Positions 1-8,146 of a DNA stretch of 64,000 bases are shown here, piece by piece; positions within the stretch are counted from its first letter, which is position 1; every line of letters starts with the position of its first letter. This stretch comes from Falsiphaeobacter marinintestinus (lineage in GTDB: Bacteria > Pseudomonadota > Alphaproteobacteria > Rhodobacterales > Rhodobacteraceae), in the NCBI RefSeq assembly GCF_007923355.1, contig NZ_VOGO01000003.1:124001-188000 (forward strand), read 5' to 3'. Both the position numbers and the translations under genes were made by a program. The notes beneath the pieces are model-generated. The model was not told the DNA's origin. It ran no database searches and was given only the letters and a program-made list of their open reading frames with translations.

Positions 1-108
1 GCCTATATCGATCATGACTTTAACACCACAGATGTTTGTCTGATCCTCGACACATCGCGGTTGAATGAACGTCAGCGGCGGATTTATTCGAACGAGCGTG
101 GGACATGA
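1..108 (+). CDS. olsB: OlsB-like ornithine N-acyltransferase, C-terminal end only
   Basis: An open frame enters from the left edge and reads 35 residues before TGA at 106-108. The tail contains AYIDHDFNTTDVCLILDT, which I recognise from the C-terminus of L-ornithine N-acyltransferase OlsB in Rhodobacterales. OlsB is a GNAT-like enzyme that transfers a 3-hydroxyacyl chain from ACP to ornithine, the first step of ornithine-lipid synthesis. The stop overlaps the next start (ATGA), and the next gene looks like OlsA, the second enzyme of the same pathway, which supports the call. Only the end is visible, so the catalytic core cannot be checked. Confidence 0.7.
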   Translation, partial: AYIDHDFNTTDVCLILDTSRLNERQRRIYSNERGT

Positions 109-935
109 CCACAACCTGGCAGAGCGAAGATGATCCCGAGCATTTCACACCGGGGTTTGCCGACTGGTTGCGGATCGTGCCGCGCGCGCTGGCGTTGATC
201 GTGCTGATACTGGTTTGTTTGGTTCTGCTGTTGCTGATCCGCCTGATCGAACGGCCTGTGTTCGGTCTGGGTCGGCCAATCACGCCACACATCACGCAGT
301 TTGTCTGCCGCAACGCGTTCCGTATTCTGGGCATGGGGTTTTCGACCACAGGCACGTTGATGACAGAACGCGGCGCAGTGGTGGCCAACCACAGTTCGTG
401 GCTGGACATCTTTTCGCTGAACGCCAGAAAGCGGATCTATTTCGTGTCGAAAGCCGAGGTCGCAAACTGGCCCGGGATCGGGTGGCTGGCCAGAGCGACC
501 GGTACAGTATTCATCGAACGCGATCCAAGACAGGCCAAGGCGCATACCGACCTGTTCGAGGCCCGACTGAAGGCCGGTCACAAGCTGCTGTTCTTTCCCG
601 AGGGCACGTCGACCGACGGGCTGCGGGTGCTGCCGTTCAAGACCACGTTGTTTGCGGCGTTCTTCACGGATCATCTGCGTGACTTCATGTATGTTCAGCC
701 TGTCACGGTAATCTATCATGCCCCGAAAGGTCAGTCGGAGCGGTTTTATGGCTGGTGGGGCGACATGGAGTTTGGCGAACACCTGCTCAAGACGCTGGCG
801 GCTCCACGACAAGGGTCGGTCGAACTGGTTTATCATACGCCTGTCAAAGTGGCGGATTTTGCCAACCGCAAGGCTTTGGCAGCGCATTGCGAGGCGGTTA
901 TCCGGGCCGGTCACGAGGCGCATCTGAATGTCTGA
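105..935 (+). CDS. olsA: Lyso-ornithine lipid O-acyltransferase (PlsC family)
   Basis: The product has 276 residues, with a hydrophobic N-terminal anchor at about 24-46 and a PlsC-type acyltransferase domain. The catalytic HX4D box is visible as NHSSWLD (His96, Asp101), and the glycerophosphate-type binding box as FPEGTSTDG. OlsA acylates lyso-ornithine lipid with an acyl group from acyl-ACP at the inner membrane, completing the phosphorus-free ornithine lipids that marine roseobacters make. The start overlaps the stop of the upstream OlsB-like gene (ATGA), so the two are probably translationally coupled. By sequence alone it could be a general 1-acylglycerol-3-phosphate acyltransferase; the neighbour tips the call towards OlsA. 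Confidence 0.8.
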   Translation: MTTTWQSEDDPEHFTPGFADWLRIVPRALALIVLILVCLVLLLLIRLIERPVFGLGRPITPHITQFVCRNAFRILGMGFSTTGTLMTERGAVVANHSSWLDIFSLNARKRIYFVSKAEVANWPGIGWLARATGTVFIERDPRQAKAHTDLFEARLKAGHKLLFFPEGTSTDGLRVLPFKTTLFAAFFTDHLRDFMYVQPVTVIYHAPKGQSERFYGWWGDMEFGEHLLKTLAAPRQGSVELVYHTPVKVADFANRKALAAHCEAVIRAGHEAHLNV

Positions 936-953
936 CGCGCCCGTGTCCGGTAA

Positions 954-1994
954 TCAGTATCCGGTCATTTCAAGATAGCCCCGTCCCGTGTGGCTTCCGG
1001 TCACGGAAACCGGCCCTTCCCAATAGGCGAATGCGGTGCCCATCCAACTGTTGGGGTTTAGCGCCATCACCTGCGCATCCAACCCGCGTTCTGGTACGTA
1101 AACGCGCCATCGGGTCGGGACCTGCCGACCCGCAACCTCGGTCGTGCCCAAGGGGTCCGCCTGAAACGCGCCGTGCGGCAGGGCGGTTGCTGTTCCATCC
1201 GCTGCAATCCACGTACCCGAAGTGAAATCGCCCTGCGCGCCCCGCAGGATAAACCCCATCAGGCGCTCACCATCGTCGAACGACAGTGAAAACCAGTCCC
1301 ACCCGGTCTGATCCTCGGCCAGCGGTTGCGACGACCACTCGCGATCCAGCCAGCCATCCCCGGTCACGCGGACCGGGCCGTCAGGCAAGTGCAGCACGCC
1401 GTCGATCTGATAGGCCGGTTGCGAGTAGTAATAGCTGGCCTGACCCGCCTCGGACTTGACGGAATACCCGTTATCGCCGTGCCGGATAAGCGCGCCGTCG
1501 GCCTGCATCCGCAGATCATACGAAAACACATCACCGCGTGCGACCAGACGCAGGTCTGACAGGTCGTCTCCAGCCATTTGCCAGTCGTCTATCCAAGCAT
1601 CAAAAGGGTGCGCCGTGACACCCGCCTGACCGATGCCACCGCGCGCCAGACGTTCTGCAAAATAATGCTGTGTCGGGGTCGTCAGACCAGCATGGCCCAT
1701 CCAGACCTGCGGGCTTTGCCAGCCTTCGGCCTCGGTTGGCGCCAGGGCGGATCGAAACAGCGTCCACTGGATCCCATAGTCGACGCCATCTTCGCCGGTC
1801 AGGGTCGCCGTCAGATACCACCATTCGATGCGGAAATCCGGATGCGGACCGTGATCTCGCGGGAACTGCAGGTCAGTGCCCCGTTGCGGCGTCGCAAATC
1901 CATCGGCGTCGGTGCCCAATCCGGCAAAGCCCTGGGCCTGGGTCAGGGTGCCCAATGCCATCAACACCGCAATCAACAAGGCCTTAACGGGCAT
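954..1994 (-). CDS. Secreted lipocalin-like (AttH/CrtC-type) protein
   Basis: The 346-residue product begins with a signal peptide (MPVKALLIAVLMALGTLTQA). The body resembles the AttH/carotenoid 1,2-hydratase-type lipocalin-like family: EWWYLTATL near the N-terminus, then DREWSSQPL and WDWFSLSFDDGERLMGF in the middle, residues typical of its two beta-barrel halves. I chose ATG at 1994; the frame extends two codons to a TTG, which is less likely. The start overlaps the end of the FtsX-like permease by 11 bp, so it is the last gene of an ABC ATPase-permease-lipocalin operon, as in the AttEFGH arrangement. It probably handles a hydrophobic ligand in the periplasm; the ligand is unknown, and carotenoid hydration is not implied. 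Confidence 0.75.
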   Translation of the reverse strand: MPVKALLIAVLMALGTLTQAQGFAGLGTDADGFATPQRGTDLQFPRDHGPHPDFRIEWWYLTATLTGEDGVDYGIQWTLFRSALAPTEAEGWQSPQVWMGHAGLTTPTQHYFAERLARGGIGQAGVTAHPFDAWIDDWQMAGDDLSDLRLVARGDVFSYDLRMQADGALIRHGDNGYSVKSEAGQASYYYSQPAYQIDGVLHLPDGPVRVTGDGWLDREWSSQPLAEDQTGWDWFSLSFDDGERLMGFILRGAQGDFTSGTWIAADGTATALPHGAFQADPLGTTEVAGRQVPTRWRVYVPERGLDAQVMALNPNSWMGTAFAYWEGPVSVTGSHTGRGYLEMTGY

Positions 1995-4395
1995 CGGCAA
2001 ACACCTTCAACAGATCAGAGGGCGGCAGGCGGTATAGTCGGCGCGCCGGGATCACCGCGGCCAGACCGGCTGCCAGCAACGCCAACAAGAACAGCCGCAG
2101 CCAATCCAGCGGGAAGAGATACATGGGCAATCGCCAGCCAAATGCCTCGACATTTATCACTGCCAGAAGAACCCAGGCCAATCCAAGCCCCAGCGGCAAA
2201 GCAATCAGGGCGGTAAGGGCGGCAAGGGCCAGACTGCGCACCACTTCCAATCGGGCCAGCTGCGACCGGGTCATCCCCAGCGCCCAGACCGGGGCAAGTT
2301 GTGGAAGGCGCAGCGACCAAAGTGTCAGCAAGCTTGTCAAGATCGCGAACCCAGCAACGCCAAGCGTCAGCAAGTTCAGCGCCCCGGTGACGACGAAAGT
2401 TTTGTCAAACACCTCCATCGAGCGCGCCTTGAGCCCGGCCTGATTGATCAGGGCCGTCGAAGGCAGATCAAACCGGGTCTGCAGTTCCTGTGACAGGGCG
2501 CGGACGCGATCAGGCGCCACGCGGATGCCAAAGCGCCGGTTCGGAACGTCACGCGCATGACTTAACAACGCGTCCAGCGAGACGATGGCTTGACCGGTCG
2601 GGTTGCCATAATCGGAATAGACCCCGGCGACAGGCAGGCTCCATTTGGGTGAAATGGTCAACGTATCACCGGGCCAGATCTGAGAGCGGCGGGCGAGTTG
2701 TTCGTTGATCAGCACACCTGTGCCAGAGGCCACCATATCCCAAACGTCAGGCGTGTAGGCGAGCAGGGGCCAGTTGTCGCGATACGTGGCGTGATCACGG
2801 ATGCCATAGACGAACAACGGGGTGCCTGCGTGGCTGAATTCGAACGACCGGATCGGCAGAACCGCGTCGACCTGCGGGGTCAGCCAGTCTTCGATCGCGG
2901 CCCCCTGAGCGTCATCGCGCGCAGTCACGTACAACTCGGATGCAAGACGCTGATCCAGCCATCCGGTAAAGGTCAAACGGAAGCTTGAAACCATCGTGCC
3001 AACGCCGATGTTGGCGGCCAGAGCCAGAAGCAGGGCCATCAAGGCCAGCGAAACACCGGGCAGTTGGGCGCGCAGATCGGCCCAGATCCATTCGGAGATC
3101 GGCCCATTTGCCGTGCGCGCACCAAGTCGCAGGATCAGGCTTAGTATCGGCGCCAGTATAAGGGCCGCCCCCAGCATCATGCCCGCGAGCAGGGCAAACC
3201 CGGCCACCAACCCGTCGAACAGCACCATCGCCACAACGCCTGCCAGAAACAGCGCGATGCCGATGACGGCCATAATCCGGTTGGTCCGCCGCGCGCCCGC
3301 AGCCCAGGATTGCAAACCTGGGGCCGCCAGAAGTGGCATCCGCCACAACCGCCACAGCGCCTGCACACTAGCCAAACCGGTGCCAAGTATCGCCATACCA
3401 AGACCGCTGGCCACCCATTCAGGCCTAAGGTGCAGCGTGTTCGCGGCTGGCACGCCATAAAGCCCGCGCAATGTGGTCGAGACATCCGGTAGCAACGCCC
3501 CGGCAATCGTATATCCGGCGGCAAGCCCCAGAAGGCCGGCAATGACGGCAAAGATCATAAGTTCGGCGACAGCCAGAACCGTCAGGCGACGCAGCGGCAG
3601 GCCCAGGGCACGCAGGGTGCGAAACATGGCGCGGCGTTGTTCAAACGACAGGCCGACCGTGCCGTGAACGATGAACAAACCAACGGCAAATGCCAGCAGG
3701 CCAAACGCCGTCAGGTTTAGATGGAAGCTATCGGTCAGACGATCCGTCTCACCCGAGGTTTGTGTGCTGCGTCGCAAGTTGGGTGCGATATCAGCAAGCG
3801 GCGGTATCCCGGCAGATTGCACGGGCATCACCCGTAGCCGGTCAATTTGGCCGGAGCGGTTCAGCAGCTGCTCGGCGATGCCAATATCCGTCAGGACCAC
3901 ATCGGGGGGAACATTGGCGGTTTCGATGATCGGGGGAAGGTCCGGCAAATGTGCAAGACTTGCTGCAGTCTCCGGTGACGCAAACAGACGGCCCGGCGGG
4001 GTCAGAACATCGGCTGCTTGAAAGTTCTGCGCGGCCTCGGGAGCCGCAAAGGCAGGCAGATCGGCAGAGCTTAGCAAGTCAACGCCCAGCACGCGAAAGC
4101 TCTGACCCTCGCGGCGCAGGGTGCCATCAAGCACAGGGCTGACTTGCCATCCGGCGCGGCGCAGTGCGACGTATTGGGAAACAGCGATCGGCCCGTCCAG
4201 GGCGGTCAGGATTTCGGTTCCATCGACACCCAGTTGGACTGCGGCCTGCGCATAGCTGGCACGGGCTTCGGCGTTGATGGCCTGAACGGCGGACCACAGC
4301 GCTGTCGCCAGCGCCAAACCGGCAATCAGGGTGAAAAACTGCACCGGATGGCGCCGCCAATGGGACCAAAAGGCCAAAAGCGCCATACGGGTCAT
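1984..4395 (-). CDS. FtsX-like ABC transporter permease
   Basis: The 803-residue membrane protein is long enough for two FtsX/MacB-type units. It has an N-terminal transmembrane segment at about 20-36, a large periplasmic loop, then a cluster of membrane segments, a second periplasmic region and a C-terminal group of three helices ending in ARRLYRLPPSDLLKVFADAR, the usual FtsX-domain tail. Members do not import solutes; they work with a LolD-like ATPase to extract or export lipids, lipoproteins or peptides by mechanotransmission. Its start overlaps the stop of the upstream ATPase gene (ATGA), and its end overlaps the lipocalin-like gene, so the three are almost certainly one operon. The substrate cannot be read from the sequence. 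Confidence 0.85.
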   Translation of the reverse strand: MTRMALLAFWSHWRRHPVQFFTLIAGLALATALWSAVQAINAEARASYAQAAVQLGVDGTEILTALDGPIAVSQYVALRRAGWQVSPVLDGTLRREGQSFRVLGVDLLSSADLPAFAAPEAAQNFQAADVLTPPGRLFASPETAASLAHLPDLPPIIETANVPPDVVLTDIGIAEQLLNRSGQIDRLRVMPVQSAGIPPLADIAPNLRRSTQTSGETDRLTDSFHLNLTAFGLLAFAVGLFIVHGTVGLSFEQRRAMFRTLRALGLPLRRLTVLAVAELMIFAVIAGLLGLAAGYTIAGALLPDVSTTLRGLYGVPAANTLHLRPEWVASGLGMAILGTGLASVQALWRLWRMPLLAAPGLQSWAAGARRTNRIMAVIGIALFLAGVVAMVLFDGLVAGFALLAGMMLGAALILAPILSLILRLGARTANGPISEWIWADLRAQLPGVSLALMALLLALAANIGVGTMVSSFRLTFTGWLDQRLASELYVTARDDAQGAAIEDWLTPQVDAVLPIRSFEFSHAGTPLFVYGIRDHATYRDNWPLLAYTPDVWDMVASGTGVLINEQLARRSQIWPGDTLTISPKWSLPVAGVYSDYGNPTGQAIVSLDALLSHARDVPNRRFGIRVAPDRVRALSQELQTRFDLPSTALINQAGLKARSMEVFDKTFVVTGALNLLTLGVAGFAILTSLLTLWSLRLPQLAPVWALGMTRSQLARLEVVRSLALAALTALIALPLGLGLAWVLLAVINVEAFGWRLPMYLFPLDWLRLFLLALLAAGLAAVIPARRLYRLPPSDLLKVFADAR

Positions 4396-5045
4396 GCGAT
4401 CTTTCCGCCGCTCAAGTGAACGTGGCGGTCAAGTCGGTCTGCGATCTGCCTCGAATGCGTAACCAGAAACAGGGCCGTTCCGCTTAGGGCGACCAGATCC
4501 AGCATCAGATCCAAAACGGCACCGCTGGCGGTTTCGTCCAGATTTCCGGTGGGCTCATCGGCCAAAAGAAGGGCAGGGCGACCGGCAAGGGCCCGGCCAA
4601 TCGCCACGCGTTGTTGTTGCCCGCCAGACAGGTGTTCGGGATACCGATCGGTCAGGTCAGCCAAGCCCAGACGGCCCGTCAGTTCCTGCAGCCAGGCGGT
4701 ATCCAGACGTCCGGCCATACGGGCATGAAAGCTGAGGTTCTGAGCGACGGTGAGCGATGGGATCAGGTTGAACTGTTGGAAGACAACGGCGACCGTATCG
4801 CGTCGCAGGGCTGCGCGCCCGGTATCGTCAAGGCTGGACAGGGCGGTTCCGTCGACCGTGATTTCACCACCATCGAACGCATCCAACCCGGCTGACAGAT
4901 GTAGAAGCGTGCTTTTGCCACTGCCACTTTCGCCGGTCAGGGCCACAGTTTGACCACGGTTCAGTGTCATGGAAACATCCCGCAGGACGGGGCGTGCGTT
5001 GGCTCCGTCATAGGTCTTGGTAACATTGCGAATATCGAGGAGCAC
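4392..5045 (-). CDS. ABC transporter ATP-binding protein (LolD/MacB type)
   Basis: With a GTG start at 5045 the protein is 217 residues. The open frame continues upstream to 5141, but residues before the GTG (rich in Arg, Gln and Gly) do not look like this family, whose members begin just before the first strand (here LLDIRNVTKTYDG). Visible motifs are Walker A GESGSGKST, the Q-loop VVFQQFNLIP, signature LSGGQQQR, Walker B LLLADEPTGNLD and the switch His in VTHS. It would energise the FtsX-like permease encoded immediately downstream (4-bp overlap), with the lipocalin-like protein as the probable periplasmic partner. The exact start is the main uncertainty. Confidence 0.85.
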   Translation of the reverse strand: MLLDIRNVTKTYDGANARPVLRDVSMTLNRGQTVALTGESGSGKSTLLHLSAGLDAFDGGEITVDGTALSSLDDTGRAALRRDTVAVVFQQFNLIPSLTVAQNLSFHARMAGRLDTAWLQELTGRLGLADLTDRYPEHLSGGQQQRVAIGRALAGRPALLLADEPTGNLDETASGAVLDLMLDLVALSGTALFLVTHSRQIADRLDRHVHLSGGKIA

Positions 5046-5213
5046 CGGGACCTGCCATTCTTGCCCGCCACGCGGGATTTGCCTTCCGATACCGAAGCAT
5101 AGCACGCGAACCTGCTCCGGCAACCGTGCGCCATTGACCAATTGTCACTGCTGCGAAACAAACGTATTCTGCGCGGCGCACGACATGGCACATGGCTAGA
5201 ACGGACGCATCGC

Positions 5214-5657
5214 GTGACACTTGATCAGCAGATATTTTGGGGCAGCGTGTTTCTGGGTGCCTGCCTTGTGGTTCAAGTTGCCATGGTCGTCTATTGCAGT
5301 GCCGCCCTGAAGCATTTGGGGCAGCGTTATGCGCACAGTTCTAACTGGTTTTTCATAAGTGTGATGACCGTGACCACAGTTGCATTTGTGGTGCTTAACC
5401 ATACGATTCAGGTCTGGATCTGGGCTGCCGCTTGGATCCATTATGGTGTCTTTACGGATTGGAACGTGTCGCTGTACTTCTCAATGGCGACCTATGCCAC
5501 CGTGGGGTACGGGGATGTCGTCTTGAACCACGGAACACGCATTTTCGGGACGTTTGCAGGCGTTACCGGCATTCTGGCTTTCGGCATCAGCACCGCGTTT
5601 CTGGTTGCCGTGATGACTCGGATCTTGCCGTCCCACGTGTTTGGCAATCGCGGTTAA
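5214..5657 (+). CDS. Small two-TM potassium channel protein
   Basis: From the GTG at 5214 the protein has 147 residues; the frame extends upstream to a TTG at 5144, but that extension is basic and unlike a channel N-terminus. It has an N-terminal membrane helix (about 8-28), a second at about 50-65, a pore loop with the K+ selectivity filter ATVGYGDV and a final inner helix (GVTGILAFGISTAFLVAVM). This is the Ion_trans_2/KcsA-like pore plan without a recognisable regulatory domain. It is divergent from the ABC operon on the left and its stop overlaps the end of the phospholipase D gene by 4 bp (tail to tail). A K+ conductance is inferred from the filter; gating is unknown. Confidence 0.8.
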   Translation: MTLDQQIFWGSVFLGACLVVQVAMVVYCSAALKHLGQRYAHSSNWFFISVMTVTTVAFVVLNHTIQVWIWAAAWIHYGVFTDWNVSLYFSMATYATVGYGDVVLNHGTRIFGTFAGVTGILAFGISTAFLVAVMTRILPSHVFGNRG

Positions 5658-7066
5658 AGCAGCGGCGCGAACAGCCGGGCGACAGGTGCCCCGTGGCGGA
5701 TATACCGGGATTGAGACGCCATCTGTATGGTCAGCTCGAAACATTTTTCAAAATCGGCACGTAGCATCTTGTCGACGTCCGCTGCCATACGCTGATCAAA
5801 AAACAGCGCCATACATTCAAAATTCAGCCGGAAGGACCGGTTATCAAGGTTGGTCGTACCCACCGCGGCCAGCGAGTCATCTACGACAAAAACCTTTTGG
5901 TGCATGAACCCGTCGGTATAGCGGAAAACGCGGACACCAGCCTCCATGATCTCGTCAAAATAGGCGAATGCCGCCAGCCAGGGAATGCGATGGTCAATGA
6001 CATCCGGCACCAGGATGCGCACATCGACGCCGCGCAGAGCGGCATGGCGCAGGGCAGTCAGAATATCGAGATCGGGCACGAAATAGGGCGAGGCGATCCA
6101 GATCCGATCCGTCGCTTCGGTGATGGCGGAAAAGAACAACAGGCTTCCGGTTTCGCTGACATCGCCGGGGCCGGTGGCGACGATCAGACCGACCGCGTCG
6201 GTCTCGGTCTCGTCGGGCAGCCAGTGGAGATCATCCAAAAGCGCCTCTTCGGTTGACCAATGCCAGTCCTCGACAAAGATCAGCTGCAATTGCGTGACCA
6301 TCGGACCTTGCAGCTTGATATGTGTGTCGCGCCAAAGTCCGAAGACCGGGCTAAGCCCCATGTATTCGTCGCCGACATTCAGACCGCCGGTAAACCCGAT
6401 ACGCCCGTCAACAATAACAGTTTTTCGGTGGTTGCGATAGTTGATCTGAAACCGGAACCTTGGGCCGCGTGAATTGCGCGGATCGACAACCTGAACGCCC
6501 GCGTCCCGCAGTTTGGCGAAATAGCTTTCGGGCAGGGTGATGCTGCCCACCGCATCCGTCATCATACGCACGGTTACGCCGCGTTGCGCGGCGGCGATCA
6601 GACGGTCCTGAAAGGCTTTGCCAAGGGCATCGTCGTGTATGATGTAGAACTGAGCCAGAACATAGTTTTCGGCGGCATCAATGGCTGCAAAAATCGCGTC
6701 AAATGTCGCGTCACCGTCGATCAACAGTTCTCCGGAGTTGCCTTTGACAGCGGGCAGGCCAGCGCAGTACTCGAATGGCCCCAGCGCGACACCCACAGAG
6801 TCCGGTTCGGGGGCGTGACGATGTCCGAAGTTCTTGATCGCTTCGACCACCCGGCTGGTTTCACGCCGCGAGATCAAATAGCCTTTCAGACGGTGGTGAC
6901 CCAGGATCAGGTAGAACGGAATTGCAAGGAATGGGACAGTCAGCAGGAACACCACCCAACCGACTGCACCCTGTGGGGTGCGGGCGGTTTGGGCGGCATG
7001 AATCGCTCCTGCTATGGCCGCGACGTAGACTGCTGCGACCGCAACGCTGCTGATAGCGACCCACAT
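5654..7066 (-). CDS. cls: Cardiolipin synthase-like phospholipase D protein
   Basis: The protein is 470 residues from the ATG at 7066, which has an AGGT-type ribosome site; an upstream in-frame start at 7117 would overlap the preceding HAD gene and lacks the family look. Two N-terminal membrane helices (MWVAISSVAVAAVYVAAI and a second near VVFLLTVPFLAIPFYLIL) precede two PLD domains. Both HKD motifs are intact: NHRKTVIVDGRIGFTGG and MHQKVFVVDDSLAAVGTTN. Members condense two phosphatidylglycerols, or phosphatidylglycerol and phosphatidylethanolamine, into cardiolipin at the inner membrane. The HAD hydrolase gene lies 20 bp upstream on the same strand, so the two may be cotranscribed. Confidence 0.85.
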   Translation of the reverse strand: MWVAISSVAVAAVYVAAIAGAIHAAQTARTPQGAVGWVVFLLTVPFLAIPFYLILGHHRLKGYLISRRETSRVVEAIKNFGHRHAPEPDSVGVALGPFEYCAGLPAVKGNSGELLIDGDATFDAIFAAIDAAENYVLAQFYIIHDDALGKAFQDRLIAAAQRGVTVRMMTDAVGSITLPESYFAKLRDAGVQVVDPRNSRGPRFRFQINYRNHRKTVIVDGRIGFTGGLNVGDEYMGLSPVFGLWRDTHIKLQGPMVTQLQLIFVEDWHWSTEEALLDDLHWLPDETETDAVGLIVATGPGDVSETGSLLFFSAITEATDRIWIASPYFVPDLDILTALRHAALRGVDVRILVPDVIDHRIPWLAAFAYFDEIMEAGVRVFRYTDGFMHQKVFVVDDSLAAVGTTNLDNRSFRLNFECMALFFDQRMAADVDKMLRADFEKCFELTIQMASQSRYIRHGAPVARLFAPLL

Positions 7067-7086
7067 ATTACCTGCCCGATTTCCCC

Positions 7087-8064
7087 CTACCGAACGCCAG
7101 TATAGATGCGATGCCAATCCTGCGCCATGTCGATGATCAACCAGCCCATTTCAGGCCCTTTGTCCAATCCGTCGACCAGTTTTCCGATATGGCTGTCGCG
7201 ATCATAGGCGTACTCTCGATCCGCATCCGTGTGATGTACAATCAGGCCAAGACGCGGACCATCGCCCGCCGTGCTCCACTCCAGCATGGCGAAATCTCCG
7301 TCCGAGTTTCCGGCGGCAAGGATTGGGCGCTTGCCAATGATCCGTTCGATGTTGACCGGCTTGCCGTCCTTGTCATCGACAAACCCAATGGCCGGGGCCT
7401 TTATGATCATTGGAACGCCGTTTTCGACCGTGTACTGGGTTTCGGTATAGGTGCCGATCACCTGTTCGGACGGGATGCCATAAGCCTGCTCAGCGAAGAC
7501 CCGCATAAAGTGGATGCCACCACCGGACACAATATAGGTTTTGAAGTCTTCATCGCGCAGATAGCGCAACAGTTCGACCATCGGCTGATAGGTCATCTGG
7601 TCATAGCGCAGGCCGGTTTGCGGGTGGGTTGCTGTGCTGACCCATTCCGCGACACGGGCCTGAAAATCGGTGACGCTCATGCCTGCATGCGAGGCGGTCA
7701 ATACTTCGATAACGGCCTCTTTGCCACCCGAAATGACGGCTTTATAGTCTTTTGCAGCCGCCGCCTTCAGGGGGTCTGAGGTCAGGATTGATGGGTCTTC
7801 CCGTGCCATATCGGCGATCACGTCGATGGCGAAAATCAACTGGAAATAGATCGGCTGCTCAGCCCAGAGCGTGCCGTCATTGTCGAAGGTCGCGATGCGG
7901 TTGGCAGGTGTAACATAGTCATCTGATGCTGGATCAGTGACGCTTTCGACAAAATCGATGATGCGCGACTTTGCGTCTGTGTCGTTCCAGGATGGCAGAG
8001 GATCGGCCAAGAGTGCGCTTGCTGCAAAAGCGATTGTCGCGGCGAGAGGTGCAATAAGTTTCAT
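7087..8064 (-). CDS. Periplasmic HAD-superfamily hydrolase
   Basis: From ATG at 8064 the product is 325 residues with a signal peptide (MKLIAPLAATIAFAASALLA). Seven more codons lie upstream in frame, but starting there would place residues before the signal peptide. HAD motifs are clear: motif I FDNDGTLWAEQP (nucleophile Asp and acid/base Asp), motif II IVSGGG, and motif IV GNSDGDFAMLEW. The family dephosphorylates small molecules, often phosphoserine-like; export makes this one a periplasmic phosphatase. It lies downstream of the secreted arylsulfatase on the same strand, but a strong terminator (8092-8120) separates them. Pairing with a sulfatase suggests scavenging of phosphate and sulfate esters, which is inference. 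Confidence 0.8.
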   Translation of the reverse strand: MKLIAPLAATIAFAASALLADPLPSWNDTDAKSRIIDFVESVTDPASDDYVTPANRIATFDNDGTLWAEQPIYFQLIFAIDVIADMAREDPSILTSDPLKAAAAKDYKAVISGGKEAVIEVLTASHAGMSVTDFQARVAEWVSTATHPQTGLRYDQMTYQPMVELLRYLRDEDFKTYIVSGGGIHFMRVFAEQAYGIPSEQVIGTYTETQYTVENGVPMIIKAPAIGFVDDKDGKPVNIERIIGKRPILAAGNSDGDFAMLEWSTAGDGPRLGLIVHHTDADREYAYDRDSHIGKLVDGLDKGPEMGWLIIDMAQDWHRIYTGVR

Positions 8065-8091
8065 GTCCAACCTATTAGAGTTCAATGTAAA

Positions 8092-8122
8092 AAGGCCGCC
8101 GCAATACGTACGGCGGCCTTGA
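8092..8122 (-). terminator. Rho-independent terminator after the arylsulfatase gene
   Basis: A perfect 10-bp inverted repeat (AAGGCCGCCG at 8092-8101 and CGGCGGCCTT at 8111-8120) with a 9-nt loop lies 26 bp past the arylsulfatase stop. Read on the minus strand the second arm is followed by a short T run (CCTTTTTAC). It should end sulfatase transcription before the HAD gene. Confidence 0.85.
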
Positions 8123-8146
8123 TTTGTTTACGACAAAGCGTGGGCT

